Source of the DNA: Pterobdella sp. o SKG-2022 | Taxonomy: Eukaryota > Annelida > Clitellata > Hirudinida > Piscicolidae | Assembly: GCA_964035795.1 (NCBI GenBank) | Contig: OZ038320.1 | Coordinates: 7,409,164-7,473,163, forward strand | Length of the DNA: 64,000 nucleotides | Direction of reading: 5' to 3' | Shown: positions 50,499 to 62,740 of the stretch, piece after piece | How positions within the stretch are numbered: position 1 is the first letter of the stretch | Layout: the number at the start of each line of letters is the position of its first letter | The notes under the pieces: generated by a model | The model's database searches: none | The model's input: only the letters and a program-made list of their open reading frames with translations | Told to the model about the DNA's origin: nothing | Translations under genes and position numbers: made by a program

Positions 50499-53400
50499 AT
50501 GAGTAAAAAAGTTAAACTAATTTTAAATATTTTATTTTTTGTGAACTTGAGTTTTTGTTATTCTCAAAATAAAGAAAATGAAAATGTTCCAAAGTTAATA
50601 GTAGTTTCTTTAGATGGTTTCAGATGGGACTATTTGAATATTGTCAAAAGTAAAGGAATACAAACACCAAACTTTGAAAAGTTAATACAAGAGGGAGTTT
50701 CAGTTAAAGGAGGATTGAAAAACGTTTATATTACAAAGACTTTTCCAAACCATTATACTATAGTGACAGGCAGGTTTGAAGAAAACCATGGAATGGTAGC
50801 AAATAGTTTTTTTGATCCACTTTTTAATGAGCCATTTTCTCTTTCATACAAAGACAACAAAGATAAAAAATGGTGGGATGGTGAATCAGGGACTCCAGTT
50901 ATGCCAATATGGAAAGTTAATGAATTATGTGGTTGTCATGATAAATGTGAATGTGACAGAAAAAGTGGCACAGTATTTTGGCCAGGTTCAGAAGCAGATG
51001 AGTTACATGCAACATATTTTCTGAAATACAATGAATCTCTACCATTTAAAGATCGTGTTAATATCTTAATAAAATGGTTTACACAAAAAGATCCAATTAA
51101 CTTGGGGTTTCTTTATTTTAATGAACCTGATACAATAGGTCATAAGTATGGACCATTTTCAAATGAAGTTGCTGAAATGATAAGTCAGATTGATACATAC
51201 CTAGGTTATCTCTTATCTCAACTAGAACACCATGGCCTTTTAGAAAGTTCTGATCTCATTATTACCAGTGATCATGGCATGATGGAGCAGAAGGAAACAA
51301 TATATTTGGCTGACTATGTCAATACAAGTTATTTTGATGTTTATTCCTCTAGTCCTGTTCTTCATATCTATCCTCATTCTGGTTAGGGTATTAACACTCA
51401 TTTCAATAATCTTTTTAAAAAATATTTTAGTTAATTTAAATGATTTTTGTTTTCTGTTTATATAAGATTGGTCAAGTTAATAAGTCACTTAAACTCATTT
51501 TCTTCATGTGTTCTTTACGTGAAAAGTTTTCAGTGTATACTGAGACTACAATGCATAATATTTCCATAGAATTTATAGTAAACATGTTCGTTTGCTGAAA
51601 CATATAGAAAGTATACTTTTCAGAACTTATATTGATAAGCGGAAAATTAAACAATTGAAAACATTTTTCTAAGCAATAAAGTTAAAAAATATGGATTTCA
51701 GTTTTATAGATCTCTCCATTATCATGCTGAGTGTGCAAAGCTGATCTTTGCAAGGCCTATTTATCAAACTCGCTATTGATGGTTGCTAAGATGGCAACTG
51801 AGGCTTTGATGTTTAAAAAGCATCTATTGAAACTTTTATGGCTTCTAATGTCATTCTTCTGTAATTAGCCCAACAAAGGGATTTTCCGTCTCAAACAAAG
51901 CGACAGCATTGAAACACTAAACTGTTGCTCGCTCAACTCAGAGTTTGCCCAAAATGAACTCAATCTTTACATCAACCAACACAACCCTCAAGCAGTCTGT
52001 TTCTGACTCTTGAGAGAAGAGGATGTCGTAGAGTCTTTCCCCAGCAACTTGCATTTGCTGACGATATCGCATTGATAGAAGACACGATAAACAAAGCTGA
52101 GTCTTTTTTTCCCAAAGTTGAGACCGCAACTCAAAATATAAGTTTCTTCTTCAATGCCAGGAAGACCAAAGCAATGCATTTCAATCCTTCTGTAGAGAGT
52201 CATATTCATGCTATGAATGGTGACGAAATTGAAAAGATTGATGATTTTCTTTACTTAGAAGGCTACACCAACTCTTCACGAGATATCAACACCCGAATCG
52301 AAAAATCATGGATTTCTCTCAACTCTCTAAAAAAATCTAGAACACGCGCATTACTACAGAAACGAAAGTAAGGATTTTTAAATCTACTGTAGCGTTCGTA
52401 CTGCTATATGGGTGTGAATCCTGGGTAATTACCAACGCAGCAGGCAAGAAAGTTGATGGCACCTACACTCGCATGCTCCGAAGAGTCAAAAATATCTCCT
52501 GGAGGGACCGCCTATCAAATGCCCAGCTATACGGTCAAGTTCCAAAGTTGTCCACCATAATCAAGAGAAGTGGGTTAGCGCTTGCTGGACATGTAGCTCG
52601 GCACAACGAGCCTGCAAAAATTCTGTTGTCGTGGACACCGGATGAGGCTCGTAGAAGAGGTCGTCCAAATATAACACTAAAAGACGTACTTCATGAACAC
52701 ACGGGGCTGACTTATAACGAATTACGTACTACTATGGCTGTAGACAAGTATGGAGAAAAAATTACGTCATGTCACCGAACTGAAGATCGGATGCACTACT
52801 ACTACTACTCTGTAATTCTCCCGATTTCTGAAAATATTTTTTTTTAATTTTAGTGAATAACCTTTTTCATTTTTTTTTATTTTCAAAAATAGTGAGTAGA
52901 GAATTTTAAAGCTAATTTTTAAAATCCCTTCAAAGCCTCTCAGTATCGATAATTTCAAGTTAGACGTTAGTTTGGACTGGCAGTCTGTAAAAGTTTTTTC
53001 CGAATAAAATGGCTTATTTTAAAAACCCCATTATAGTATCAATAGACCAGGCCGACTGTTGCCGACCCTACTTACAGGCATATCTACAACAGTGTTATCT
53101 ATTATGTTAAATTTCATGTATTTTATATCGCGTTTGTCAAATTTTTTCTAGATATTAAAAAAAATAAGTCAAAAAAACATAAGTTTAAATGTTTTTGATA
53201 ATGCTTAAACAGCGTGGCAACTCCATAATGAGGTCTTTATGTGTTTTTTCATTATTGCAAATGTTACTCTTCATGGATGTGTAAGGCTGATATACTCAAG
53301 TATGCTGTGAATCATAACCTTTCCTACATCTACCTAAAAGATATGGAGACAAAGGTGTACGATGGTCTAAAACAAATACCAAATGCCGATGTTTATCTGA

Positions 53401-54295
53401 AGAAAGACATCCCAGTTGAATTCCATTATCGCAATAATCGACGCATCCCTCCAATCCTCATCTCCGCCCATTCCTTCTTTGAACTTTGCCTTTCAAGAGA
53501 AGATTGCTACAAGAAGAAAGGTATAAAGTAACTTTTTTGAAATATGATATTAAATTTTTTAAATTTATGTTGAAATTCGAAGGAAATCACGGCTACAACA
53601 ACAGCTTATCCAGTATGCATCCAATCTTCATTGCCAGAGGTGCTTCCTTTAAAAGAAACTTCAGCACAAATTCTCTTATTAAAAATGTTGATTTGTTTCC
53701 TCTAATGGCCCACCTCCTCAAGCTGCCTCCACCCCCGTCTGACGGAGACTTGTCTAGAGTGCTGCCATTACTCTCTTCACCTCCTGTTGTTCACAATGAA
53801 AAATCCATTTGTAAGTTCCACCATCTAGTTTTAAATTTAACATGCTAATAGTAACTTCATAGAAAATGATTTCTAATAATTTATTTATATTTTTTCGGTT
53901 TATTTTTCAAAAATGAGCGGTTCATAGATACAAAATTATTTAAAAACTAAAATTTTTGATAAGTAACCTTTATAATTTACTAAACTAATGAATCATGATA
54001 AGTTGATACTTATCAAAAACTTTTGTTTTCATTATATTTATATCTATAAAACTATCATTTTTGAAGAAATAAACAAAAAATATTGAAATACATGCGATGT
54101 CTTTAAATTATTTTAAATTTTCTTACAGTTATAGCAGTAGCATTGTTGGTAATAATATTTGCTTTGGTGTTTTCTTTATGTGCTTGTATCAACTATTGGA
54201 GGAGGTCATCGTTGCATATCCCTATTCCTATTGATGAAGAAGGAAACAGACAAATTTTATTGGCTCCAACTGATGTTAGCGACGACCATGTCTGA
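50499..54295 (+). CDS. ENPP4/5-like ectonucleotide pyrophosphatase/phosphodiesterase (copy A)
   Basis: Members are type I membrane glycoproteins that hydrolyse extracellular nucleotide or dinucleotide phosphodiester bonds using two zinc ions. Exons: 50499-51381, 53341-53520, 53583-53810, 54129-54295; phases close to 485 residues (human ENPP5 477). A signal peptide (LILNILFFVNLSFC) is followed by VSLDGFRWDY with metal-binding Asp39, the nucleophile Thr81 in ITKTFPNHYTIVTG, NEPDTIGHKYG and SDHGMM (Asp/His zinc ligands), and GNHGYNN with the last His in exon 3. Exon 4 supplies a transmembrane helix (ALLVIIFALVFSLCACI) and a short cytoplasmic tail, as in ENPP4/5. Intron 1 (about 2 kb) contains an RT fragment absent from copy B. 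All catalytic residues are intact, so the product should be active. Whether it is nearer ENPP4 or ENPP5 is undecided. Confidence 0.93.
51985..52815 (+). mobile_element. Non-LTR retrotransposon fragment in ENPP copy A intron 1
   Basis: Plus-strand frames give LAFADDIALIEDTINKAES, the RT catalytic FADD box, then ARKTKAMHFNPS and further on LLYGCESWVITNAAGKK, MLRRVKNISWRDRLSN, LALAGHVARHNEP and PDEARRRGRPNITLKDVLHE. This is the end of an RT ORF of a type common in cnidarian and other invertebrate genomes. At least one frameshift or stop (near 52368) breaks it. It ends in a run of ACT units, probably the 3' tail. The corresponding intron of ENPP copy B lacks it. Confidence 0.88.
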
Positions 54296-56317
54296 AGACA
54301 ACATGTTTTTTTGGGTGAAGTACATCATTATAAAAATATCTGAACATATAGCTTTCAATTTACCAATACTATGATAATAATAACCTATAATATTTTTCCA
54401 AAAATCGTCATAATCTCATTTAAGTCGTCATTATTAGCAGTATTGTTCAGTTGTATAAACTGAGCCTTAAACTGTTCTTTTTAATATTTTTGTCTAGTCA
54501 TTGGAATCAGATTGAATTTTTTTTCAATTCTAACTTGTTTTTTTTTATTTGAGCATATGAAAGATGAATGTTTTGAATGATGTATATTTTTTATATGGTT
54601 GATGAGGTGAGTACCAAAGAGTTGATGGTAGATTTGCTTTCAATAATATGATTGTTAATAATGTGATGCGAGAATGCTTGCAATGGTTGGCCACGTTGTA
54701 AAAAAAGGGGCTTTAATTATGTGAAGCGTGTAGATTTTGGTTTATGAATTAGAGAAAAAAGGGGCCAAAATTAACTCGGAAAAGCATGTGTAAAGCCATT
54801 GCCGTGGATTCAAGAAAATAATTGAAAATGTCAAATGTACACTTGAGCCACATAAGAGTGTAAGGTCGTGAAAAGAAGTCAATGAAAAAATGCTGATTAT
54901 AATTGAATAGTAATGATGGTGAAGATGATAAAGCTCTGTCTATATCGACAACTTGAAATTTATATGATTGTTTCGAGGGAAAGTTTTTTTGATAACATAT
55001 ACGTATAAGGAAAAATTATTCACACCGATTATATGCATTATTTGGTTATTGGGAAACTCTCATAAAGTGGTTTGTATAGAGATCTTAAAATTTTTGACCG
55101 AACGCGCTAAATATTTGGGAATTACAAAAATAACTATTTGTTATTATCTAAATAATATTGTAATGAATATTGTAATTATTTGAAATAGTCAATTCTTATT
55201 TTAAAGGTTTGATAGATTATGAATTAATGTGTTTACCATATTATTTACAAGTTGAATTTTTTTGTGAAGCCTCCAAAATCCGAATCATAAAAACACGATA
55301 ATATCTGAATTTTTTATTGAAGTGAAGCTTTTCGATATATTTTCTATATCATCATCAGGTAACTAATGTAGAATAATGTAAACAAGATGCCTCGACAACA
55401 TTGACTTTAAGACCCAAGTGTAATATTTGATACTTCTACATTAAATTGGATTTGTCGTTTACATTATACTGTACTTATTATACTGCCTCACCTTACAGTA
55501 TGTGTTATACTCTTGAAAAATATGTAACTTCTTTCTATGTGTAATTTAAAATAAGATTCAAAAATCATTGCTTGGCAATGTTACTTTGTATCATCCAAAT
55601 ATATCTGTTTAGTAGTTCATATTTTTTTAAATTTTGGCTCAAAAGATTTGTTTCATATTTATTTAGGAAGATCACTTGATATCTCTCAGTGGCTTTTTGG
55701 AATTATATGAATATACCTTGTTAGAAATTCACCAGTTTTTATCTATATTTATTTTTAAAGTTAAAATTTGTTTATTGTTGATTTCATTGTTTGTTTAAAG
55801 TTATATACGAAGATATGATTTAGATACATTTTTTTTCATAAAGTGAAACAATTTTATTGTGAGAATTCATAAATTTGAATTACAGCAAGAGCTTCTGCAT
55901 TTGACTTATTTTTTTTTGTAGTGTTTCGCGTGAAAATCAGCTGAGTTCTTGTTGAAATATTCAAGCCAGTAGGTAATACCTAAAAAGTCGACAAATTTAT
56001 TTGATGTAAATCTTTACCAGGATAAGGTAAAATAGATAAGTATTAAAGTTTATTACTGCAATTTCTTCAGTATTTAATTTGACTTGATGTTTTGATACGA
56101 AATGTTATTTTCTATTATAGTCAATAATAACCAGAGCTTAAAATGTTCCATATTACTTGATTTTATTCATAAAAATATTTTAAAAAATTATTTAAATTTC
56201 GTTTTTAAAGACCTCGTATGTTCTTTAATAACTTGAGTTTTATTTAATTTCATCAATTCATGAGGATTTTTTCAAATAACCTGTTTATTTAAAATTTTAA
56301 TTCTTCGAGACAAACGT

Positions 56318-56460
56318 AAATATTCAAAGGAAAACACTTATGGGAGTTTATTTTATTCCACGAAGCTTTTCGCAAGTTGATACTTGATAATGTAAGTTCA
56401 TCTTACGAAAAGCTTCGTGATATAAAATAAACTCCCATAAGTGTTTTCATTTGAATATTT
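56318..56460. repeat. Fold-back element with about 60-bp arms
   Basis: The left arm (AAATATTCAAAGGAAAACAC, then TTATGGGAGTTTATTTTATT, then CCACGAAGCTTTTCG) is the reverse complement of the right arm with only a few mismatches. The central 20-odd bases include ACTTGATAATGTAAG. It resembles a MITE or fold-back transposon, and the inner arm core GAAGCTTTTCG recurs in the fold-back at 36910. Confidence 0.85.
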
Positions 56461-57517
56461 GTTTATTTAAGAGATTAACTAAAATTTTCGATAAGTAAAA
56501 CCTTCTTATAATTAATTATTCAACTTTGAAATGATTTTATTTTTTAATAATTCAAAATCAAAATTTTGAATGCAGTTTTATAGCTTGAAAATTTTTTCGA
56601 AATATCGTTTTCAAAATTTCAGTTATTAAAAAACCACTGCTCACAAAATTGCACTTTAGATTTTTCATTATCGATTCGATAACATTCTTTTCAGGATTTA
56701 CAAAGGTTGATGTATGCTAAATAGAATTATATAATTGAAAGATGAACCAACTCTGCTTCTATATGTTAAAATATTCGTGTATCAAACTAATTTACCAAAT
56801 CATGTGTGTTTAATACATTTCAGTCTAATTATATGTTGATAGATTTATTGAAAATCATGGTAAGACCTTATAGCTCAATATTATCATGAGCTTGATACTG
56901 CATAATAACCACAAGCTTTTAATTTTTTTTACAAAAAAACTGTTCAAGTTCTTGTTTTTGATTGTGGCTTTTAGTTTTTAAAAAAATATTTATTTGAGAA
57001 AATTTTTGGCTTATAAATAGATTCGGTGATGTTTTATTTTTGCCAGTTTTTCACGTATTCTTACAACATAGAATATTAAAATGGTTTTAAATGCTTTCAA
57101 TACAATTTATAGGGTTTTTAAATTGGTTACTACTTTTTTGCAATTAATTGTCAAATCTTTTAAAATGAATTTATTTGATATCAAAATTTTTATCAATCTA
57201 CAAAAAACTCAAAAATATTTTTCAAAATTCAATTTTAAATTTAATAAAAAATTGAATAATTTTTCAAAATGGCATAGGTAAAAAAATTTGAGCTGAGAAT
57301 TCTGAGTGTTTCAAAGAAAAGAAACAAAAAAAGAAAAAGCAGATTTAGCATAGGACTGAAGGGAAAGAATAGTAAAAAAAATGAAAGTGAGTAGATAATC
57401 GTAAGCTGCACACTTATAAAATAGTAAAAGAAAAAAAAAAAAGAAGAATGAGATGAAAAAATTATCAACATTAAAAAGTTTTATAAAAAGCAATAGCGAT
57501 GTGGGAGCAATTAAAGA

Positions 57518-57841
57518 TCAAAAAGAGCTAGGGAGATATGGGATTATTAAGGAGTAGGGGAGATTAGGCGAGCAGCAGAGTTGAAGCCAGAATGAGAAAT
57601 CTGAGAAGAAAAAGATAGATTTTTTGACAAAACAGTTACTTCCATAAACAAAAAACGAATGAAAAAGATGATATTGAGGAGCACGGGCAAGTTTTAAAAA
57701 ATAGGCAAGGAAAGAAGCAGAGATGAAAAAGGGAGAAGAAGCAGGCGCGTGCCTGGTCTCACTAAGAGCTAGAAAGTTATAACTAAACAGAAAAAAATAT
57801 ATATGAATTGATTCTTTGTTGAAAGACTTAATATTAGGCAA
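57518..57841 (-). mobile_element. Possible LINE endonuclease-domain remnant
   Basis: Minus-strand frame contains KSFNKESIHIYFFLFSYNF followed by LALSETRHAPASSP, resembling the start of an APE-type endonuclease of LINEs (N.QS...K...I.......D.LALSET). The remainder is degenerate and Phe/Ser-rich. A related purine-rich stretch occurs near 61440-61640. Evidence is limited to this short resemblance. Confidence 0.4.
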
Positions 57842-58331
57842 AAAAAGTTATATATAGTTTAAATAGTTAGTCGATCCGTTAGAAAATAAGAGGAGGTAAA
57901 GAATGAGTTTGAATATTGTGGAAAAATGAAATACCATTGAGATTAGAAGAAAAACCAGAAAATTTACAATTGACAAAAATATGCTCTTTTACGATCCCTA
58001 AGGGAGGAGAAGAATTTTGAAAAACTAAGTAGAGAAGCATGATAGCAGGGCTTAGCTGGAAGAGCTAATTTAAAATTTTTTACATTTAATGTCTCAATTA
58101 AAAATAAGTAAACTTATGATATGCACAACCTAATCTTTCAACTATCAATCCACACATAAACGAGCTTTAACAATTATTAAAAAAAACTAAACATTTGAAT
58201 TAATTTCAACTTTACTAAACTTATATTGTTGGGTTTTCAGACCATTTAGCCGTTGGTTGTTAGCCGCTCGAAATGTCAAACACCGGCTATTTAAACCAGT
58301 TGGCACTTTTAAGTAATCAACTTTCCAAATT

Positions 58332-60588
58332 ATGTATACAAAGGTTAGAATAATTTTAAATATCATATTTTTTATAAGAATGTGTTTTTGTCATTCTCAC
58401 CATGAAAAAAGTATGAATAAAGTTGTTCCAAAGTTAATAGTAGTTTCTTTAGATGGTTTCAGATGGGACTATTTGAATATTGTCAAAAGTAAAGGAATAC
58501 AAACACCAAACTTTGAAAAGTTAATACAAGAGGGAGTTTCAGTTAAAGGAGGATTGAAAAACGTTTATATTACAAAGACTTTTCCAAACCATTATACTAT
58601 AGTGACAGGCAGGTTTGAAGAAAACCATGGAATGGTAGCAAATAGTTTTTTTGATCCACTTTTTAATGAGCCATTTTCTCTTTCATACAAAGACAACAAA
58701 GATAAAAAATGGTGGGATGGTGAATCAGGGACTCCAGTTATGCCAATATGGAAAGTTAATGAATTATGTGGTTGTCATGATAAATGTGAATGTGACAGAA
58801 AAAGTGGCACAGTATTTTGGCCAGGTTCAGAAGCAGATGAGTTACATGCAACATATTTTCTGAAATACAATGAATCTCTACCATTTAAAGATCGTGTTAA
58901 TATCTTAATAAAATGGTTTACACAAAAAGATCCAATTAACTTGGGGTTTCTTTATTTTAATGAACCTGATACAATAGGTCATAAGTATGGACCATTTTCA
59001 AATGAAGTTGCTGAAATGATAAGTCAGATTGATACATACCTAGGTTATCTCTTATCTCAACTAGAACACCATGGCCTTTTAGAAAGTTCTGATCTCATTA
59101 TTACCAGTGATCATGGCATGATGGAGCAGAAGGAAACAATATATTTGGCTGACTATGTCAATACAAGTTATTTTGATGTTTATTCCTCTAGTCCTGTTCT
59201 TCATATCTATCCCCATTCTAGTTAGGTTTCCAATAATAATTTCAATATCTTATCAAAAATAATCCAGTCAATTTGAATAATTTCTAATTATTTATCTATG
59301 AATGCTGAATCAGATCATCAATTTGCTTAATAATTTGTCCTAAAGATATTTATTGTATACTGAGAGAAATAATTGATGAATCTTCAAATTGTATTACTTT
59401 CGATTTGAATATTATGAAACGTTAATGTTTTTTCTGTATATCAAGTTACCTCATCAAAATATATGCTTAAATTGTACATTCATTGATTCTTAACTGTTTC
59501 AATAAATTTATTTCAAATACTTATTTTATATGACTTTTTCCTATGCATTTTTTCTATAATTTCTTTTAAAAAATTGCAGTAATTTTTCAATACCTTTATT
59601 GAAAGATAAAATATAGAATGTATAGTCTGAACCTAAAATTTAGTTAATGTGTAGTAGGTTTAGAACAAATCGTTAGAGGGATTGTGTTGGGTATTGCGTT
59701 GAAAAAGCGAGAAAACTCCACAATGCATTATTTTCAATTGAAATTTTTATTTTTAAAAATGGATGGGAAAAACTGAATTATGCATTAGCATTATATTTAC
59801 ATAAGTATGCTTTGAATCATAATCTTCCCTACATCTACCTAAAAGATATGGAGACAAAGGTGTACGATGGTCTAAAACAAATACCAAATGCCGATGTTTA
59901 TCTGAAGAAAGACATCCCAGTTGAATTCCATTATCGCAATAATCGACGCATCCCTCCAATCCTCATCTCCGCCCATTCCTTCTTTGAACTTTGCCTTTCA
60001 AGAGAAGATTGCTACAAGAAGAAAGGTATAAAGTAACTTTTTTGAAATATGATATTAAATTTTTTAAATTTATGTTGAAATTCGAAGGAAATCACGGCTA
60101 CAACAACAGCTTATCCAGTATGCATCCAATCTTCATTGCCAGAGGTGCTTCCTTTAAAAGAAACTTCAGCACAAATTCTCTTATTAAAAATGTTGATTTG
60201 TTTCCTCTAATGGCCCACCTCCTCAAGCTGCCTCCACCCCCGTCTGACGGAGACTTGTCCAGAGTGCTGCCATTACTCTCTTCACCCCCTGTTGTTCACA
60301 ATGAAAATTTAATTTGTATGTTTTGTTATTTAGTTTTTATTCACACATCGAGGGTTAATAGTGAATTTTTAAAATGAATTTTAATAATCTATTTTAAATA
60401 TACTCACAGTAATAGCAGTGGCATTATTGGCATCGGTATTTGCATTAGTCTTTTCTCTATGTTCTTGTATCAACTCTTGGTTAAAGACCACGTTACACGT
60501 TTCTGTTCCTATTGATGAAGACGAAATAGCAAATAAGAAAATGTTATTGGCCTCAACCAATGAAGCTTTTTACGACGACAATGTATGA
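58332..60588 (+). CDS. ENPP4/5-like ectonucleotide pyrophosphatase/phosphodiesterase (copy B)
   Basis: Tandem paralogue of copy A. Exons: 58332-59220, 59846-60025, 60088-60315, 60410-60588; phases close to 491 residues. The signal peptide differs (IILNIIFFIRMCFC), but from VPKLIVVSLDG to the end of exon 1 the protein is identical to copy A, with all zinc ligands and the Thr nucleophile. Exon 2, intron 2 (62 bases) and most of exon 3 are also nearly identical in DNA. The transmembrane segment (ALLASVFALVFSLCSCI) and acidic cytoplasmic tail have diverged. The exon 1 donor is A|GTTAGG, a base different from copy A. Intron 1 is only 625 bases and lacks the retroelement. The copies probably encode the same enzyme activity with different tails and promoters. 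Confidence 0.93.
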
Positions 60589-62740
60589 AGGCCACATGTT
60601 CTTTTGAATTCTTAGTTGGTTATGTACACGAAGCCTTGGAGTTATTTTAATTGTATATAATATAAAGTTAATATTTTTTTTGTTTGTACACAATATTTTT
60701 GAATTTTTAGGTTAATATCGTTATGATAGATGGATGCTTTGAATGATGTGTAGTGATCATCTGGCTGATGGGTTGAGTACCGAAGAGTTCATCGATAAAT
60801 TAGACTTGTATGACACGATTGTTAATATTGTGATGAAAACAATTTAAAATGGTTGGTTCACGATGCAAGAAAGTGGGTGTTGGTAGTGTGAAGCAGGCGT
60901 AACATTGAGCTTTGATGCTTGAAAAAAGGGACCAAAGTTAGTTCGGTATGCATGGGATGAAGCCGTTTCCGTAGACTTGGCTTAACAATCGATTATGTTT
61001 ATAATAAGTTTGAGTCTAAAAAGAGAATAAGGTCATTGAGAAGTCAGGAATCTCTTAAAATATAAAAATAACTGACTATTAAAATGGTAACATCGTTATG
61101 AAGCTCTGCCTGTATAGACTATTTGGAATTTAGATGTTTGTTTCAAGAGAAAGTTTTCAATGAAATATGAGTATAAAGATAAATCATTCACACCTTCTGT
61201 ATGCATTATTTGATCATTTAAAAATTTGTTTGTATACAGCATTTGAAATGGCCTGCAAATCATGCTAAACACTTGATTTCAAAAATGTGTGGATTTAGGA
61301 AAGCAAATTGGGTTAAAACTTGATGGTTACATTTTGGTAATATCGAAAAACTTTGCTAAAATATCTAAATGAAACAGCGCTTTTGTTTGTTTAGACGAGA
61401 TCAACGACAAGCTCTTGAAAAAATAGGTTTTTGAGTTTCTAAGAAAAATAGGATAGAAAGAAGATTCAAGATTAGGAAAAAGAGGGTTTAAGAAAAATGA
61501 ACCAGAAAAAGAAAAAGCAGTTTTAGCGTAAGAATAAGAGGGAGAGATAATGAAGAGCTGAGAGCTAGTAGGGGACCGTAGGCCAGCCCGTTAAAAGGGT
61601 AGTATGAGGTTAGAAAGATAGGAAGGTGAAAACATAATGTCTTTTAACCTTCTTCAAAGTCCTGATTTTCCTACCTGAACTTTGGGTTTTTTGATGTCCT
61701 TCAAAAAGTAAATTGACGGAAAGTTCACTGCGCTCCTGGTTCTGAAATCAATGGGTGAACCGTGTTTTTCAGTTCCATGGCTTTGATGGAATACATGACT
61801 TCAGCTTTAGCTAATGAATTCATTTTCAAGAATTGAAATAATTAATTGCAATATACTTTGTTTTCAAATGATACTTATATAATTATTTGAAGATCTAGAT
61901 CACTTTGTGAAAATTTTTATAATTTAAATAAATTTTGTCAAACTTGTTTTTATAAAAATTCTTATGTACATAGAATAATCGAGAATCCTTTGGGATGGTT
62001 ATATTAAAATTTTTAGCCAATAGACTAATTTCTGAAATCTTATTCTGAAAGAAGGTGATTTATTTTACAGAGTAAAAAAGAAATTTGCCAAATATTTTAT
62101 TTGAGCTTATTAAATTATGCTTCGAATATGAAGTACGTTTTTTCGATTCGTTTCTCTAATATGAAGATATGCTTATCGAAATTCTTATAACATTTTTCAT
62201 TCCTTGAAGAACAATTAATGAAAAAAAAACTAGTCATCAAAAAATCCTAAAGGTAATATAAGTATTTCAAAATAATGTGGACTAATGTAACATGAACTAT
62301 AGGTACTATAACATTATAAAAAAATTTTTATTAAATTGAAGTTTTAAGTTTGAAGGGAATACAATTTCTATACATTGAAACGTAATACAAGGCGACTAAA
62401 AGGGTTTTCATGCATTATTAGCAATGATTTTAATTTCGATAATTTTTCGTTGCGTTAAAGGTAGATTAAAAATATTTTTTTGCTAAAACTCTTTCTTTTG
62501 TTTAATCACAAACATTAAAGCTGTATAACAACCTAATAAATTTGAGATTTCAATTCTTATGTGGTCTAATAAATTTCAATGAAACAGTTTTTAATTTCAA
62601 TTTAAAACTTTATTTATAAATTTTAAATAAAATCGTTTGTTAATTCACAAATAAATAAATAGCTTTGAAACTGACAATTTTCATAATCGAATTCAGAAAT
62701 TAACTTTTTGTTTTATAATCGCTCATAACTTGTCCTCGAT
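60589..62740. other. Spacer between ENPP copy B and the DEAD-box gene
   Basis: 60715-60980 is a diverged counterpart of the copy A 3' flank (54540-54830), showing that the original duplication extended past the stop codon. A purine-rich stretch near 61440-61640 resembles part of 57300-57760. The rest is AT-rich promoter-proximal DNA for the helicase gene; no gene seen. Confidence 0.55.

Larger units (their letters stand above)
54296..58331. other. Spacer between the two intact ENPP genes
   Basis: Begins with 3' flank of copy A; 54540-54830 has a clear but diverged counterpart after copy B (about 60715-60980). It also contains a CTGATGATG...CGAAAAGC motif on the minus strand (about 55328-55370), a fold-back at 56318-56460, a purine-rich stretch and a possible LINE endonuclease remnant at 57518-57841. 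No other gene is supported; the open frames here are AT-rich and low complexity. Confidence 0.6.

Noticed and set aside
57241..57493. Phe/Leu/Ser-rich ORFs on the minus strand
   Set aside because: Low-complexity translation of purine-rich DNA with no domain or splice context.
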